From Myxococcales bacterium (lineage in GTDB: Bacteria; Myxococcota_A; Polyangia; Fen-1088), in assembly GCA_022184915.1 (NCBI GenBank), contig JAGTJU010000001.1:620001-684000 (forward strand): DNA of 64,000 nt, given 5' to 3'. The position numbers were made by a program, and so were the translations under genes. Numbering within the stretch: position 1 is the stretch's first letter; each line of letters opens with the position of its first letter. Below the pieces are notes generated by a model. It was not told the DNA's origin. It searched no databases and worked only from the letters and a program-made list of their open reading frames with translations. This document shows positions 17,239 to 25,545 of this stretch, in pieces.

Positions 17239-17655
17239 CATCTGTAGGATCCTCGTGACTTCGGCCATCTTCAGGCTGCGGCCTGCCCTGGACAAGCCAG
17301 AATAGGCCCCTGCCCCACTCGACGGTCGAAGGGGAGCATCAGCCTGAGTTTGGACGCCAGTTCCTGGCGCTTGTAAGCTGGTCATCGGCCCGCGGAGCCA
17401 GGAAGTCTCTGCCCTTCAGTGGGCACACGGGTTCCGTGAGTGGGACGGCATTGGCCCCGTTAAAATCAGGCAGGGGGAATCCCCGCCATCTTGCGCGCCC
17501 TCGCCACAATCCAGGCAACAACCCGGCGCCCCAAGCCGATAAGTCTTCCCGAGCGACGATCGATCCTAAACCAGACCTCGCCCGAGCTGGGTTGCATGTC
17601 CCGACGCAGCGATGCAGAGTGCCAGTCGAACCGGAACGGGAGCCGACGGAGCCCC
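17239..17655. other. Intergenic region between the divergent L,D-transpeptidase and RHS operons
   Basis: This 417-base interval contains possible upstream in-frame starts of the L,D-transpeptidase (ATG 17268 and a GTG-type start at 17385), both without a good ribosome site. It must contain promoters for both directions. I see no conserved gene, repeat or clear -35/-10 pair in it. Confidence 0.4.
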
Positions 17656-17835
17656 ATGGTTGATTTCAAGAGTGCATTCACCGACTTGAGCAAGGGTCCC
17701 ACCCTGAGGGCGGCCTCGGGCGTCAGCGTGGGTGCCTGGGACGCCGGCTCGTTTGCCCAGCGTCTACAGCCGCTGCGCCAAGCGTTCGAAGCGGCGGCGG
17801 CCGAGGCACAACCGGCAGAAGGGCAGACGGCATAA
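17656..17835 (+). CDS. Small protein upstream of and coupled to the RHS gene
   Basis: This 59-residue protein starts at ATG 17656 with CGGAG upstream. Its stop TAA shares a base with the ATG of the RHS gene (TAATG), so translation is coupled. The sequence (VDFKSAFTDLSKGPTLRAASGVSVGAWDAGSF) is followed by a Glu/Gln/Ala-rich helix. I recognise no family. By position it could be an accessory or loading factor for the RHS protein, but it does not resemble the EagR/DUF1795 chaperones that usually serve this role. Confidence 0.6.
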   Translation: MVDFKSAFTDLSKGPTLRAASGVSVGAWDAGSFAQRLQPLRQAFEAAAAEAQPAEGQTA

Positions 17836-20800
17836 TGCTTGTCTCCACGCATTTCGATCCCGTGATCGGGCTCGACATCCACATCGTGTTGGTGCCGACC
17901 CCCGCGGGCCCCGTGCCCACGCCCTTGCCGTTCCCCTTCGTGGGGGTCGTGTGGAAGCCACCGGGAAACCCGGTGGCCATCCTCAAGAAGATGATCAAGG
18001 AGGCGCCCAAACGGCTGGGAAAAGCGGCCGTGAAGCAGCTCTTTCAGGGGGGCAACGCCCTCGAGGAAGAGATCTCCGCGATGGAGGACGAGATCGTCTC
18101 CGAGAGCCTGGGCGAGTTCGCGAACATCGGCAAAGGCAAGGTCCAGGTGAACCAGCTGCCGGTGACCCACACGGGCGACGGCGTGAAGTTGCTGGTGCCA
18201 CACCCTCCCGTGCCAGGTCCGTTCCAGAAGCCGCCCTCAAACGATGCGGAGCTGCTCTTCGGGGGGCTGATGGTGGCGTTCGAGGACGCCATGGTGGTGC
18301 GCCTGGGCGACATCGCCATGAGCTGTTTCGACCCCACGGGGCGGGCTCCCGTATCGACGGTGCTGGCAATCCCGAAGGGCCCCTTGGTGCTGGTGCCGCG
18401 GCCTCCGGTGCCCGACCTGAAGCTCATCGCCCAGAAGATCAAAGATTGGGCAAAGGGCAAGCTGCAGAAGGTCGCCGCGAAGCTCAAGCGAAAGCTCTTC
18501 AAGCAGTTTCGCAAGCACCAAAAGCGCAGCTTGCGTTGGAAGCAGCTGAGCGCCGTCGTTCAGGTGCGATGCCGCAAGGACGACAAGGGCCTGCGGTCGA
18601 TGTGGAACCGCAAGGTGTGTCGTGTCACGGGACACCCCGTAGACGTGGCCACGGGCCGCATGTTCACAGACAACGTGGACTTCGAGTTGCCGGGGCCTTT
18701 GCCCCTACGTTTCGAGCGCGTCTACGATACGTCGCTTTCGTACCGGCGGGGGCCGCTCGGACATGGCTGGTTCCACAGCTTGGACGTGGCGCTTTACCCC
18801 AAGCGGGGCGCCATGGTTTTGCGCGCAGAGGATGGGCGCGAGATCGAGTTTTCAACCTGGGAACTACCGGATCACGTGTTCCAAGTCGGGACCAGCGTGC
18901 GGCACCCGATCGAGCGCAGCACCCTGCGCTGCGTGGGCCGCCAGAAGTTCGAGCTGGAAACGGCGGACGGGCTCATCTGGAGTTTTGGTCCGGTCGCGGG
19001 AACGCCGGAGCTGAAAGCGATCGAGAAACGTCGTCGCGACGGCGCGGCGATTCGCTTTGCCTACGATGCGGGAGGGCTTCTCGAGCACGTGGTCGACAGC
19101 ACGGGGCGCAAGGTCTTGTTGACCCACGATCGAGGGGGACGGTTGCAGAAAGTTTCGGTGCAGCCCACCGCCGAGGCGGCACCCCAAACGGTGGTGACGT
19201 ATGCCTACGACGCCAACGATGACCTGACCTCTGCCACCGACGCCCTGGGCGGCACCTGGCGCTACGCCTACCAGTGTCACCTGATGGTGCAGGAGTCGAA
19301 CCGCAACGGCCTGTCGTTCTACTTCGTGTACGACGGCGTCGACGAAGGCGCCCGCTGCGTGCGGACCTGGGGTGACGACGGCATCTACGACCACGAGATC
19401 ACGTATGCCGAAGGCACCACGGTGGTGGAGAACTCCCTGGGCCACGTGACGGTCTACAAGCAAGACGAAACGGGTCAGGTCGTCTCGATCATCGATGCCA
19501 CGGGCGCGGAAACGAAGTACGCGTACGATGAAACCTCGGGCCAACAAACGGCGGAGATCTTGCCGGATGGCAGCCAAACGCGCTGGGTCTTCGACGAGCA
19601 AGGCCACTGCATTTCGATCGTAGGCCCCGACGGCGCCGAACTGAAGCTCGAGCATGGGCCCTTGGGTCTGCCAACGAAGGTGGTGGATGCACAGGGCGCC
19701 GCGTGGCATTGGTCATACGACGGCCTGGGGCACCTGGTGGGGCGCCGGGATCCGCTGGGCCGCGCGCAACAGTTCGAGTGGCAAGGGCCCCAGCTGGTGG
19801 GTGTGACGGATGCCTTGGGCCAGCAGAGCCGCCTCGAGTACGACGCACAGGGGAATTTGGCGTCTTTGCGTGCGCCGGACGGCACCACGACCCGTTGGGC
19901 GCACGACCCGTGGGGCCGCGTGGTCGCCGCGACAGACGCCAAGGGCAACGTGCAACACCGGGAGTGGGATGCGCTGGGACGGCTGGTGCGGGTGCGCGAG
20001 CCCGACGGCAACGAGCGGAGGCTGGCCTACGACGCCGAAGGCAACGTGGTGCATGCGAAGGACGTGCACCACGACGTACGGTTCACGTACCAGGGCATGA
20101 ACCGGCTGCGGAAGCGAGAAGAGGCAGGCACGGCGGTGCGCTTCGCGTACGACACGGAAGAGCAGCTTCTGGGGGTGCAGAACGAACACGGGATGGTGTA
20201 CCAGTTCGTGCTGGGACCAACGGGCTTGGTGCAAGAAGAGTGGGGATTCGACCGACTCAAGCGCACGTACCTGCGGGATCCGGTAGGGCGGGTGCAGCAG
20301 GTGATACGGCCGCAGGGCGAGACGATCGCGTACACGTACGACGTGGCGGGACGGGTGGTGGAGGTCGAGCACAGCGACGGAACGAAGGAGAGCTTCGCGT
20401 ACCGCGTGGATGGCGCCATGTTGGTGGCTGGCAATGCCGACGTGGTGGTGAAGTTCGAGCGCGATGTGCTGGGGCGTGTGACGAAGGAGGTGCAGGGGGA
20501 AGAATGGGTGGCGTCGTCATTCGACGGGGCCGGCTTCCGCACGGGCATTCGCTCGTCGAAGGGGCTGCGTCACACGATCCGGCGCAATGGGATGGGGGAC
20601 GTGCTGGGGTTATCGGCGTATGTGGAAGCGGGAGGGCACGACCTGCCCTTCGAGTTCGCGCACGTGGATGGGGCCGGGGAGCGGGCCTATGAGGCCGAGT
20701 TCCAGCGCGACAGCGTGGGGCTGGAGATCGCGCGGCATCTGCCGGGTGGGGTCAGTGCGCGCTGGGAGCGCGACAACCTAGGGCGGCCGGTGCGGCAGAG

Positions 20801-22247
20801 CCTAGAGGTGCGCGGACAGGAGGTGCGGGCGCGCGTTTACAAGTGGGAGCCGAACGATCGGCTCAAGCGGATTTCGGATTCGGTGTCGGGACCGATCACA
20901 TTCGAACACGACGCCCTGGGAAGTCTGATGAGCGCGACGTTTCAGGACAGCGCGGAACGTACATTGCGGGAGTTGCGGATGCCGGATGCCGTGGGCAACC
21001 TGTTCCGCACGCGCGAGCGTGACGATCGGAAATACGGTCCCAGCGGTGAGTTGCTCGAGGCGCGGGGGGCTGAGGGGGTGACCACGTATGCGTATGACGT
21101 GGAAGGCAACCTGGTGAAGAAGGTGGGGCCGGAAGGCGAGTGGAGGTACGAGTGGAACGGGGCGGGGCGTCTGGTGCGCGTGGTGCGGCCGGATGGGACG
21201 GCGGTGACGTTTGGATACGATGCGCTCGGGCGGCGGGTATGGAAGCAGTGGAAGGGCAAGCGCACGCGTTGGGTGTGGGATGGGAATGTGCCGCTGCACG
21301 AGTGGGTGGAGGCGGTAGAGGAGCGAGGAGGTGTGGTGCAGGTGGAGGGCGGGGAGACGGCCGCGCAGGCGCAACGGGCGGCCTTGCTTGTGTCGCAGCC
21401 GGCGCAGGGGCCGCCAGCGGCTGTAAAGCCGTTTCAACAAGCGGCGGCTGCAGAAGGAACTGCTGAACAGCCCATCACGTGGCTGTTCGAGCCCGAGAGC
21501 TTCACGCCCATGGCGAAGCTCGTGGGCGACGAGACGTTCAGCATCGTGGCCGACCACCTGGGTGTGCCCACCAGCATGGTGGACGAGCTCGGGCGGGTGG
21601 TGTGGCAAGCGCAGATCGGGACGTGGGGAGACCTAAAAGACGTTCAGGGCGTGAAGGGGGCCTGCCCCTTCCGGTGGCCAGGGCAGTACGAGGACGAAGA
21701 GACGGGGCTCTACTACAACCGGTTTCGGTACTACGCACCGGAGGCGGGCCAGTATGTGAGCCAAGACCCTATCGGGTTGATGGGGGGACTTCGGCCGCTC
21801 GGATATTGCAGCGATGTATCAAAGGAAGCTGATCCTCTGGGGCTGTCGAAGTCCTGTACTAAGCTACTTCCGCCCGGGCCAAAACGGCCTCCGGAGGATC
21901 CGACCAAGCCGATCGTCGGAGCAGAGTTGCCGGTTGGTTACCGCTTTGAGCAGGCGGTGGGGCCAAATCAAGCCGCACCGGGCGCTTTCGGAACGAACGA
22001 GACGATCACATCCGTCGGATTCGTGAGGAATGACCTCGCGGTCATCCCGTCTTTCAAGGGAGAGATTGCAGGTGTGCGGACGGTAGAAGTCGTCCGGCCC
22101 GTAAGGGCACAAGTCAGTACAGTTGGACCGCAAACGGAAAATGGAGTGTTGTATCCTGGGGGACGGACGCAAATCCAGATTCTGGAGTACGACCCAGCAG
22201 ATCCTTTCGTAAAGTTCGTTAGCCCTGTTCGCTCCTTGCCACCATAG
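17835..22247 (+). CDS. RHS-repeat polymorphic toxin with PAAR-like N-terminus
   Basis: This 1470-residue protein has a PAAR-like N-terminal region (DPVIGLDIHIVLVPTPAGPVPTPLPFPFVG and a second unit near residue 135-200), a basic linker, then a DUF6531 start (HPVDVATGRMFTDNVDFELPGPLPLRFERVYDTS). About 20 YD/RHS repeats follow (YDAxGNL, YDALGRRVWK, YDVEGNLVKK) at residues 390-1180. The core ends with the standard RHS signature GLYYNRFRYYAPEAGQYVSQDPIGLMGG near residue 1310 and the linker DPLGLS. The last 135 residues are the variable toxin tip. RHS shells encapsulate a toxin for delivery by type VI or related systems; no VgrG or EagR gene is in the window. A small gene follows 4 bases downstream, the usual position for immunity. 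Confidence 0.9.
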   Translation: MLVSTHFDPVIGLDIHIVLVPTPAGPVPTPLPFPFVGVVWKPPGNPVAILKKMIKEAPKRLGKAAVKQLFQGGNALEEEISAMEDEIVSESLGEFANIGKGKVQVNQLPVTHTGDGVKLLVPHPPVPGPFQKPPSNDAELLFGGLMVAFEDAMVVRLGDIAMSCFDPTGRAPVSTVLAIPKGPLVLVPRPPVPDLKLIAQKIKDWAKGKLQKVAAKLKRKLFKQFRKHQKRSLRWKQLSAVVQVRCRKDDKGLRSMWNRKVCRVTGHPVDVATGRMFTDNVDFELPGPLPLRFERVYDTSLSYRRGPLGHGWFHSLDVALYPKRGAMVLRAEDGREIEFSTWELPDHVFQVGTSVRHPIERSTLRCVGRQKFELETADGLIWSFGPVAGTPELKAIEKRRRDGAAIRFAYDAGGLLEHVVDSTGRKVLLTHDRGGRLQKVSVQPTAEAAPQTVVTYAYDANDDLTSATDALGGTWRYAYQCHLMVQESNRNGLSFYFVYDGVDEGARCVRTWGDDGIYDHEITYAEGTTVVENSLGHVTVYKQDETGQVVSIIDATGAETKYAYDETSGQQTAEILPDGSQTRWVFDEQGHCISIVGPDGAELKLEHGPLGLPTKVVDAQGAAWHWSYDGLGHLVGRRDPLGRAQQFEWQGPQLVGVTDALGQQSRLEYDAQGNLASLRAPDGTTTRWAHDPWGRVVAATDAKGNVQHREWDALGRLVRVREPDGNERRLAYDAEGNVVHAKDVHHDVRFTYQGMNRLRKREEAGTAVRFAYDTEEQLLGVQNEHGMVYQFVLGPTGLVQEEWGFDRLKRTYLRDPVGRVQQVIRPQGETIAYTYDVAGRVVEVEHSDGTKESFAYRVDGAMLVAGNADVVVKFERDVLGRVTKEVQGEEWVASSFDGAGFRTGIRSSKGLRHTIRRNGMGDVLGLSAYVEAGGHDLPFEFAHVDGAGERAYEAEFQRDSVGLEIARHLPGGVSARWERDNLGRPVRQSLEVRGQEVRARVYKWEPNDRLKRISDSVSGPITFEHDALGSLMSATFQDSAERTLRELRMPDAVGNLFRTRERDDRKYGPSGELLEARGAEGVTTYAYDVEGNLVKKVGPEGEWRYEWNGAGRLVRVVRPDGTAVTFGYDALGRRVWKQWKGKRTRWVWDGNVPLHEWVEAVEERGGVVQVEGGETAAQAQRAALLVSQPAQGPPAAVKPFQQAAAAEGTAEQPITWLFEPESFTPMAKLVGDETFSIVADHLGVPTSMVDELGRVVWQAQIGTWGDLKDVQGVKGACPFRWPGQYEDEETGLYYNRFRYYAPEAGQYVSQDPIGLMGGLRPLGYCSDVSKEADPLGLSKSCTKLLPPGPKRPPEDPTKPIVGAELPVGYRFEQAVGPNQAAPGAFGTNETITSVGFVRNDLAVIPSFKGEIAGVRTVEVVRPVRAQVSTVGPQTENGVLYPGGRTQIQILEYDPADPFVKFVSPVRSLPP

Positions 22248-22251
22248 GCCC

Positions 22252-22596
22252 ATGGATATTCCAATCGACGAGCAAATCCAAGCGATCCTAGAGGGAGAAA
22301 TCGGTGCTTTGGCAAGCCGATATACCGGTGGGGATCTTGATGCGCTCGACCAGATGTGGACTGTGACCGCGGTAGACGTTCTTAACGAAGCACGGGCTCG
22401 AGGCGTGTCGAGCTCATGGGTGCATTGGCAATTAGGGTCAGAAGACGGCTTGTACATTGTTCCGAGCGGACCAAGGTGGGTGCTACTAATGCAGGAGCGC
22501 GGTTCTGTACTGTGGCGACGCGACTACAAGACGAAGGAGGAAGCAACAGAGGCCGCCGTGAGGCTTTTTCTTCTCCCGCGACCCCTCAAGCCTTAG
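22252..22596 (+). CDS. Probable immunity protein for the RHS toxin tip
   Basis: A 114-residue acidic-to-neutral protein begins four bases after the RHS stop codon. Its sequence (DEQIQAILEGEIGALASRYTGGDLDALDQMWTVTAVDVLNEARARG, then SSWVHWQLGSEDGLYIVPSGPRWVLLMQERG) has alternating helix and strand but no recognised domain. Size, tight spacing and same-strand position are those expected of the cognate immunity gene. There is no signal peptide, so the cognate toxin would act in the cytoplasm. AT content is higher than in the RHS core, like the toxin tip, consistent with the tip and immunity gene being exchanged together. Confidence 0.65.
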   Translation: MDIPIDEQIQAILEGEIGALASRYTGGDLDALDQMWTVTAVDVLNEARARGVSSSWVHWQLGSEDGLYIVPSGPRWVLLMQERGSVLWRRDYKTKEEATEAAVRLFLLPRPLKP

Positions 22597-22616
22597 GGGC
22601 GCCTATGCCTCGACCA

Positions 22617-23300
22617 CTACAGGGGCCGCGCTGGCGGGTCTGGCCCCGTTTCGTGTTCGCGAGGTGTCCGGCCTCGAGGGACAGCTCGAAGGCGGGGGGC
22701 GAATCCGACGGGCGCGGGCAAGGCGCCAAGCTGCTTCTCGACTTCAGCTCGTACGTGCCGGAGCACCGGAGGGCGCACACGCTCGCTGACCTCAGCGAGC
22801 GTGGGCTGGCACTTGCCGAGCAGCGCGGGCGTCGAGGTCACCAGCACCAGGAGGGCCGCCCGGACCGCGCTGTAGCGGCGGCGTACCCATCGCACCGCTC
22901 CGGGCAGCTCGATGTCTGGCCGCAGCCCGTCGGCCGCGGCCTCTATCGACGGCGCGGCTTCCACCGCGGCCACCACGGTCTCCACCTCGTCCAGGGAGCC
23001 ACTGAGCCGAGCCGCCAAGCAGTCGGGCAACAGGCAGAAGGTCTGATGGGCCGTCGGGCAGTAGTACCGGGCCACCCGCATCCCAGCTGGCTCCACCCGG
23101 GCGTAGGTCCCAAGGCTGCGAAAGCCACATTTGGCACCAGACCCATGCTCCGGGCACTGATTGAGCCTTGCCTGTCGCCAGCCTTCCTGCTTAACGTATT
23201 CCTCGCTGGTCAGTACCGTCGCTTGGCGCAACTGCACGACCGGCCAAGGGCTCGCACGGTTGCACTGCGTGGCGGGCCCAACCTCTATCTGGGGTCCCAA
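22617..23300 (-). CDS. Zinc-ribbon-like protein, probably mobile-element associated
   Basis: The 227-residue frame opposes the surrounding genes. Residues about 30-75 contain paired Cys/His positions (NQCPEHGSGAKCGFRSLGTYARV, then RYYCPTAHQTFCLLPDCL) resembling a zinc-ribbon recognition module like those of transposase-linked proteins such as DUF6431. It continues with EVETVVAAVEAAPSIEAAADGLRPD and PGAVRWVRRRYSAVRAAL, helix-turn-helix-like segments. No DDE catalytic domain is present, so it is not a full transposase. The start is uncertain (23300, or near the VLTSEEYVKQEGW segment). It separates the RHS/immunity pair from an orphan toxin tip, as if inserted between them. I assign the family only by pattern. 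Confidence 0.5.
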   Translation of the reverse strand: MGPQIEVGPATQCNRASPWPVVQLRQATVLTSEEYVKQEGWRQARLNQCPEHGSGAKCGFRSLGTYARVEPAGMRVARYYCPTAHQTFCLLPDCLAARLSGSLDEVETVVAAVEAAPSIEAAADGLRPDIELPGAVRWVRRRYSAVRAALLVLVTSTPALLGKCQPTLAEVSERVRPPVLRHVRAEVEKQLGALPAPVGFAPRLRAVPRGRTPREHETGPDPPARPL

Positions 23301-23460
23301 GGGCAGGCGTCATGCCTGTCGGCAGGTAGCCTTACCCAGTTCCCGGTTTCCCGCAAAAAGCCACCCCGCGGCCCTCCCGCAGTCTGCCCCCTCCTCAGGG
23401 GAATCACCAAGGGCTCAGACCGTGAAAGCCTTCCTGGGGAATCGGGGATTTACGTGATAG

Positions 23461-23613
23461 CTAACAACGCAGGGCCTAGTTGTCGACATTGGATCACAGC
23501 CTGCAGGGCCGTCCGCAAAGCCTGACGGACCGTTCTACGAGGTGGAGAAGCGGAGCCTGTACAAAAATTGGAAAGGTGAAGTGGAGGTGATTCAGCATGA
23601 CCCAGGGTTCTAG
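23461..23613 (+). pseudogene. Orphan RHS-type toxin C-terminal fragment
   Basis: Reading from 23461 to a TAG at 23611-23613 gives about 50 residues ending PDGPFYEVEKRSLYKNWKGE and then VEVIQHDPGF. There is no in-frame start, and a stop lies just before it (23455). The tyrosine-, lysine- and acid-rich end, with a gene of immunity size overlapping its stop, looks like the 3' end of a displaced polymorphic toxin. RHS loci commonly keep orphan tips with their immunity genes behind the active one. Whether it can still recombine onto the RHS core cannot be judged from the sequence. Confidence 0.55.
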
Positions 23614-24079
23614 AGAAGCCGAACCGCACCTGCGTTTTGAACAGCGGGTTACAGAAGCATTTCAATTCCTGGAGAGTAATGGTTTTCAGCGATGCCCATT
23701 GCATAGTAGCGACCTTGCCACCAGAGATGCATCCATCAGAGTCAGGTACCACCGCGAAGGAGCCGCCGTAGACGTCGAGATGATGGTTGGCCTCAACATA
23801 TTTGTCCTTGTTGGATCCCTCGACGAGTCCCAACCGGCTTGTTCCGCTCTCTTCCGAAGGTCGACGCCCTTGGAACTGATTCCAACCTCCGTTCCGTTGC
23901 CGTTTCCCTTTCGATCCCCGAAAATAAAGACCTTGTCCGAAAGTGCATCTGCATCTTACGTGCGACACCAAAAGAAGGTTGCTGCCCACTTCAATGAGGT
24001 CCTCCACTATCTATCGCTACGAACGCAAGAAGCTTTGGAAGAAGGGCGACTCTTCGCTGACACGGCTGCGGCGCCCTAA
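23597..24079 (+). CDS. Probable orphan immunity protein
   Basis: ATG 23597 sits inside the orphan toxin fragment (17-base overlap) with GGAGG about eight bases upstream. The 160-residue product (FEQRVTEAFQFLESNGFQRCPLHSSDLATRDASIRVRYHREGAAVDVEMMVGLNIFVLVG, then a Pro-rich middle and a helical C-terminus) has no signal peptide. The early part resembles small cytoplasmic alpha/beta immunity proteins of contact-dependent systems, but I cannot name a family. It ends one base before the stop of the convergent gene. Overlap with the toxin-tip remnant is the main support for the immunity role. Confidence 0.6.
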   Translation: MTQGSREAEPHLRFEQRVTEAFQFLESNGFQRCPLHSSDLATRDASIRVRYHREGAAVDVEMMVGLNIFVLVGSLDESQPACSALFRRSTPLELIPTSVPLPFPFRSPKIKTLSESASASYVRHQKKVAAHFNEVLHYLSLRTQEALEEGRLFADTAAAP

Positions 24080-24080
24080 T

Positions 24081-25163
24081 CTAGTAGGTGCCGGTGCAGG
24101 AGATCGAGAAAGATGCCAGGCCGGGACCACAGGTGAGCGCCTGATCGGTCCCCGGCGTCGGAGCCTGGCTCTTATCGCCGCGAGGCCACAAGAGGAGAGC
24201 GGTGCCTCCGGCTGCAAACAAGCCCCCGATGGCGTAACCAAGGACCATGCGGGTGCCGAGGGCGTCATAGTCCTGTGCAAGCTGGTCGCACGAAGCCCCG
24301 CCGGTCACGATGCCGTTGGTGCGGTCGCATCCGCTGGTCGCAGCATTGAAGTCGCTTGCTTTTCCTTCACGTGCAATGTGGGAAGCGACTCCCAAGGTAA
24401 GGCCAAGTCCTCCCGCTACCAGCGCCCCGATTCCAACGGACTTGGTCCAAGACGCCGCGGGTTTGGAGGGGGCAGACTCAGGCGGCGCTGGGATGCTTGG
24501 AGAGAGTGAGGTGTCGGGCGGAGTCAGGGCTGATACCTGCGATTGGACCGGGGAGACGAGGTTGACTTCCACGGCGCGCGTTTGTCCCGGCTCCAACTGG
24601 TAGGTGGCAGCAAAGCTCTCGAACCCGGGGGCTGCTACCGACAGCGCGCTGTGGCCGGGAGGCACCCGCACGGAGGGTTTGTCGGACAGAATGGCCACGA
24701 GCGTACCGTTGACGCTCACCTGCGCAGTTCCTGGGGATCCGAAGATGCTGAGCGTGGCCAGGTGTTTTCGTACGTCTTCGATGGCCGTCTCGAGTGTGCG
24801 GCGATTTCTCGACACCCAGGGGTCGCTTTCGGCGGTCAGCGCTTCCGTGAGATGTCCGTCGGCGTCTAGCCATTTTTCGACCGCCTGCTCACAAAGGCCG
24901 AGCTGTGCAGCGGCACGCGGCGTGTGCGCCATGTCGTAGGCGCGCTGAAATTTTTCGAGAGCTTCGGTATCTCGGCTTGCACGTCGCAGTTCTACGCCTT
25001 GTCGAATGAGCAGCTCGCTAGGATCGGGCGCTGCGTCCGCGGGAGCACTAAATCGAAGACTCGAGAGCAAGAGTACGAGGGCTGCGAGCCGTGGGGACAA
25101 CGCTCTCGCCTCGGCTCTGGCACGAGGGGCTTTGAAGACGAAGTTAGGAACCATGCTTCTCAT
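24081..25163 (-). CDS. TPR/PEGA-domain membrane protein
   Basis: The 360-residue product (ATG 25163 chosen; 25154 also possible) starts with a signal-like stretch LAALVLLLSSLRFSAPADA. A tetratricopeptide-like unit follows (LLIRQGVELRRASRDTEALEKFQRAYDM, then AAAQLGLCEQAVEKWLDADGHLTEAL). A PEGA domain comes next (STVSVNGTLVAILSDKPSVRVPPGHSALSVAAPGFESFAATYQLEPGQT region). A Pro/Ser linker leads to two hydrophobic segments near residues 250-275 and 310-335. This architecture is widespread in Myxococcota, where PEGA domains probably bind cell-envelope partners. Its exact role is unknown. It converges with the orphan immunity gene, one base apart. Confidence 0.75.
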   Translation of the reverse strand: MRSMVPNFVFKAPRARAEARALSPRLAALVLLLSSLRFSAPADAAPDPSELLIRQGVELRRASRDTEALEKFQRAYDMAHTPRAAAQLGLCEQAVEKWLDADGHLTEALTAESDPWVSRNRRTLETAIEDVRKHLATLSIFGSPGTAQVSVNGTLVAILSDKPSVRVPPGHSALSVAAPGFESFAATYQLEPGQTRAVEVNLVSPVQSQVSALTPPDTSLSPSIPAPPESAPSKPAASWTKSVGIGALVAGGLGLTLGVASHIAREGKASDFNAATSGCDRTNGIVTGGASCDQLAQDYDALGTRMVLGYAIGGLFAAGGTALLLWPRGDKSQAPTPGTDQALTCGPGLASFSISCTGTY

Positions 25164-25545
25164 CGGATTCTTTCTCGGTGGCTGCTGGTATCCCACAGGT
25201 TAGGACGAGTATCCTTATCCGTGGCGCGGGGTGTTGTCGAGCAGGACCAGATCGGACGAACGGGCTGTTGCATCCTGCCGAGTCCCGCTCGACGCTGGCA
25301 CCGGCTCCGTTTACACCCGATGCGGGTCGCTTGTTTGTTGCGCCCCGGGTCTTTGCAGTTGTGAACTCCTGAGTCACGTACGCGGAGGTACCGCAGAGCT
25401 CGACTGCCCGGGCAGAGGAATTCGAGCTCGTGACATCGATCCCATTGCAGCGCCCCACAACGCCCGCTACCAGTCGAGGTCGGCGTGACCATTCCCATCC
25501 GAACGACTTGACGGGGAGGGTGCTGCTTGCTTAGCCTGACGCCAG
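25164..25545. other. Intergenic region between divergent envelope-protein genes
   Basis: This 382-base interval separates the PEGA-domain gene (minus) from the Cys-rich lipoprotein gene (plus). Short open frames occur on both strands, for example a Cys-poor minus-strand frame up to 25458, but none has a ribosome site or recognisable product. It probably contains the two promoters; I see no clear consensus. Confidence 0.35.

Noticed and set aside
19000-21300. Repeated DNA in the RHS gene considered as a repeat array or CRISPR
   Set aside because: The repetition comes from YD-repeat coding units of variable length and spacing, not from identical repeats with unique spacers.
25144-25458. Small minus-strand frame in the 25.2-25.5 kb gap
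   Set aside because: It overlaps the 5' end of the PEGA-domain gene in another frame and has no ribosome site or recognisable protein.
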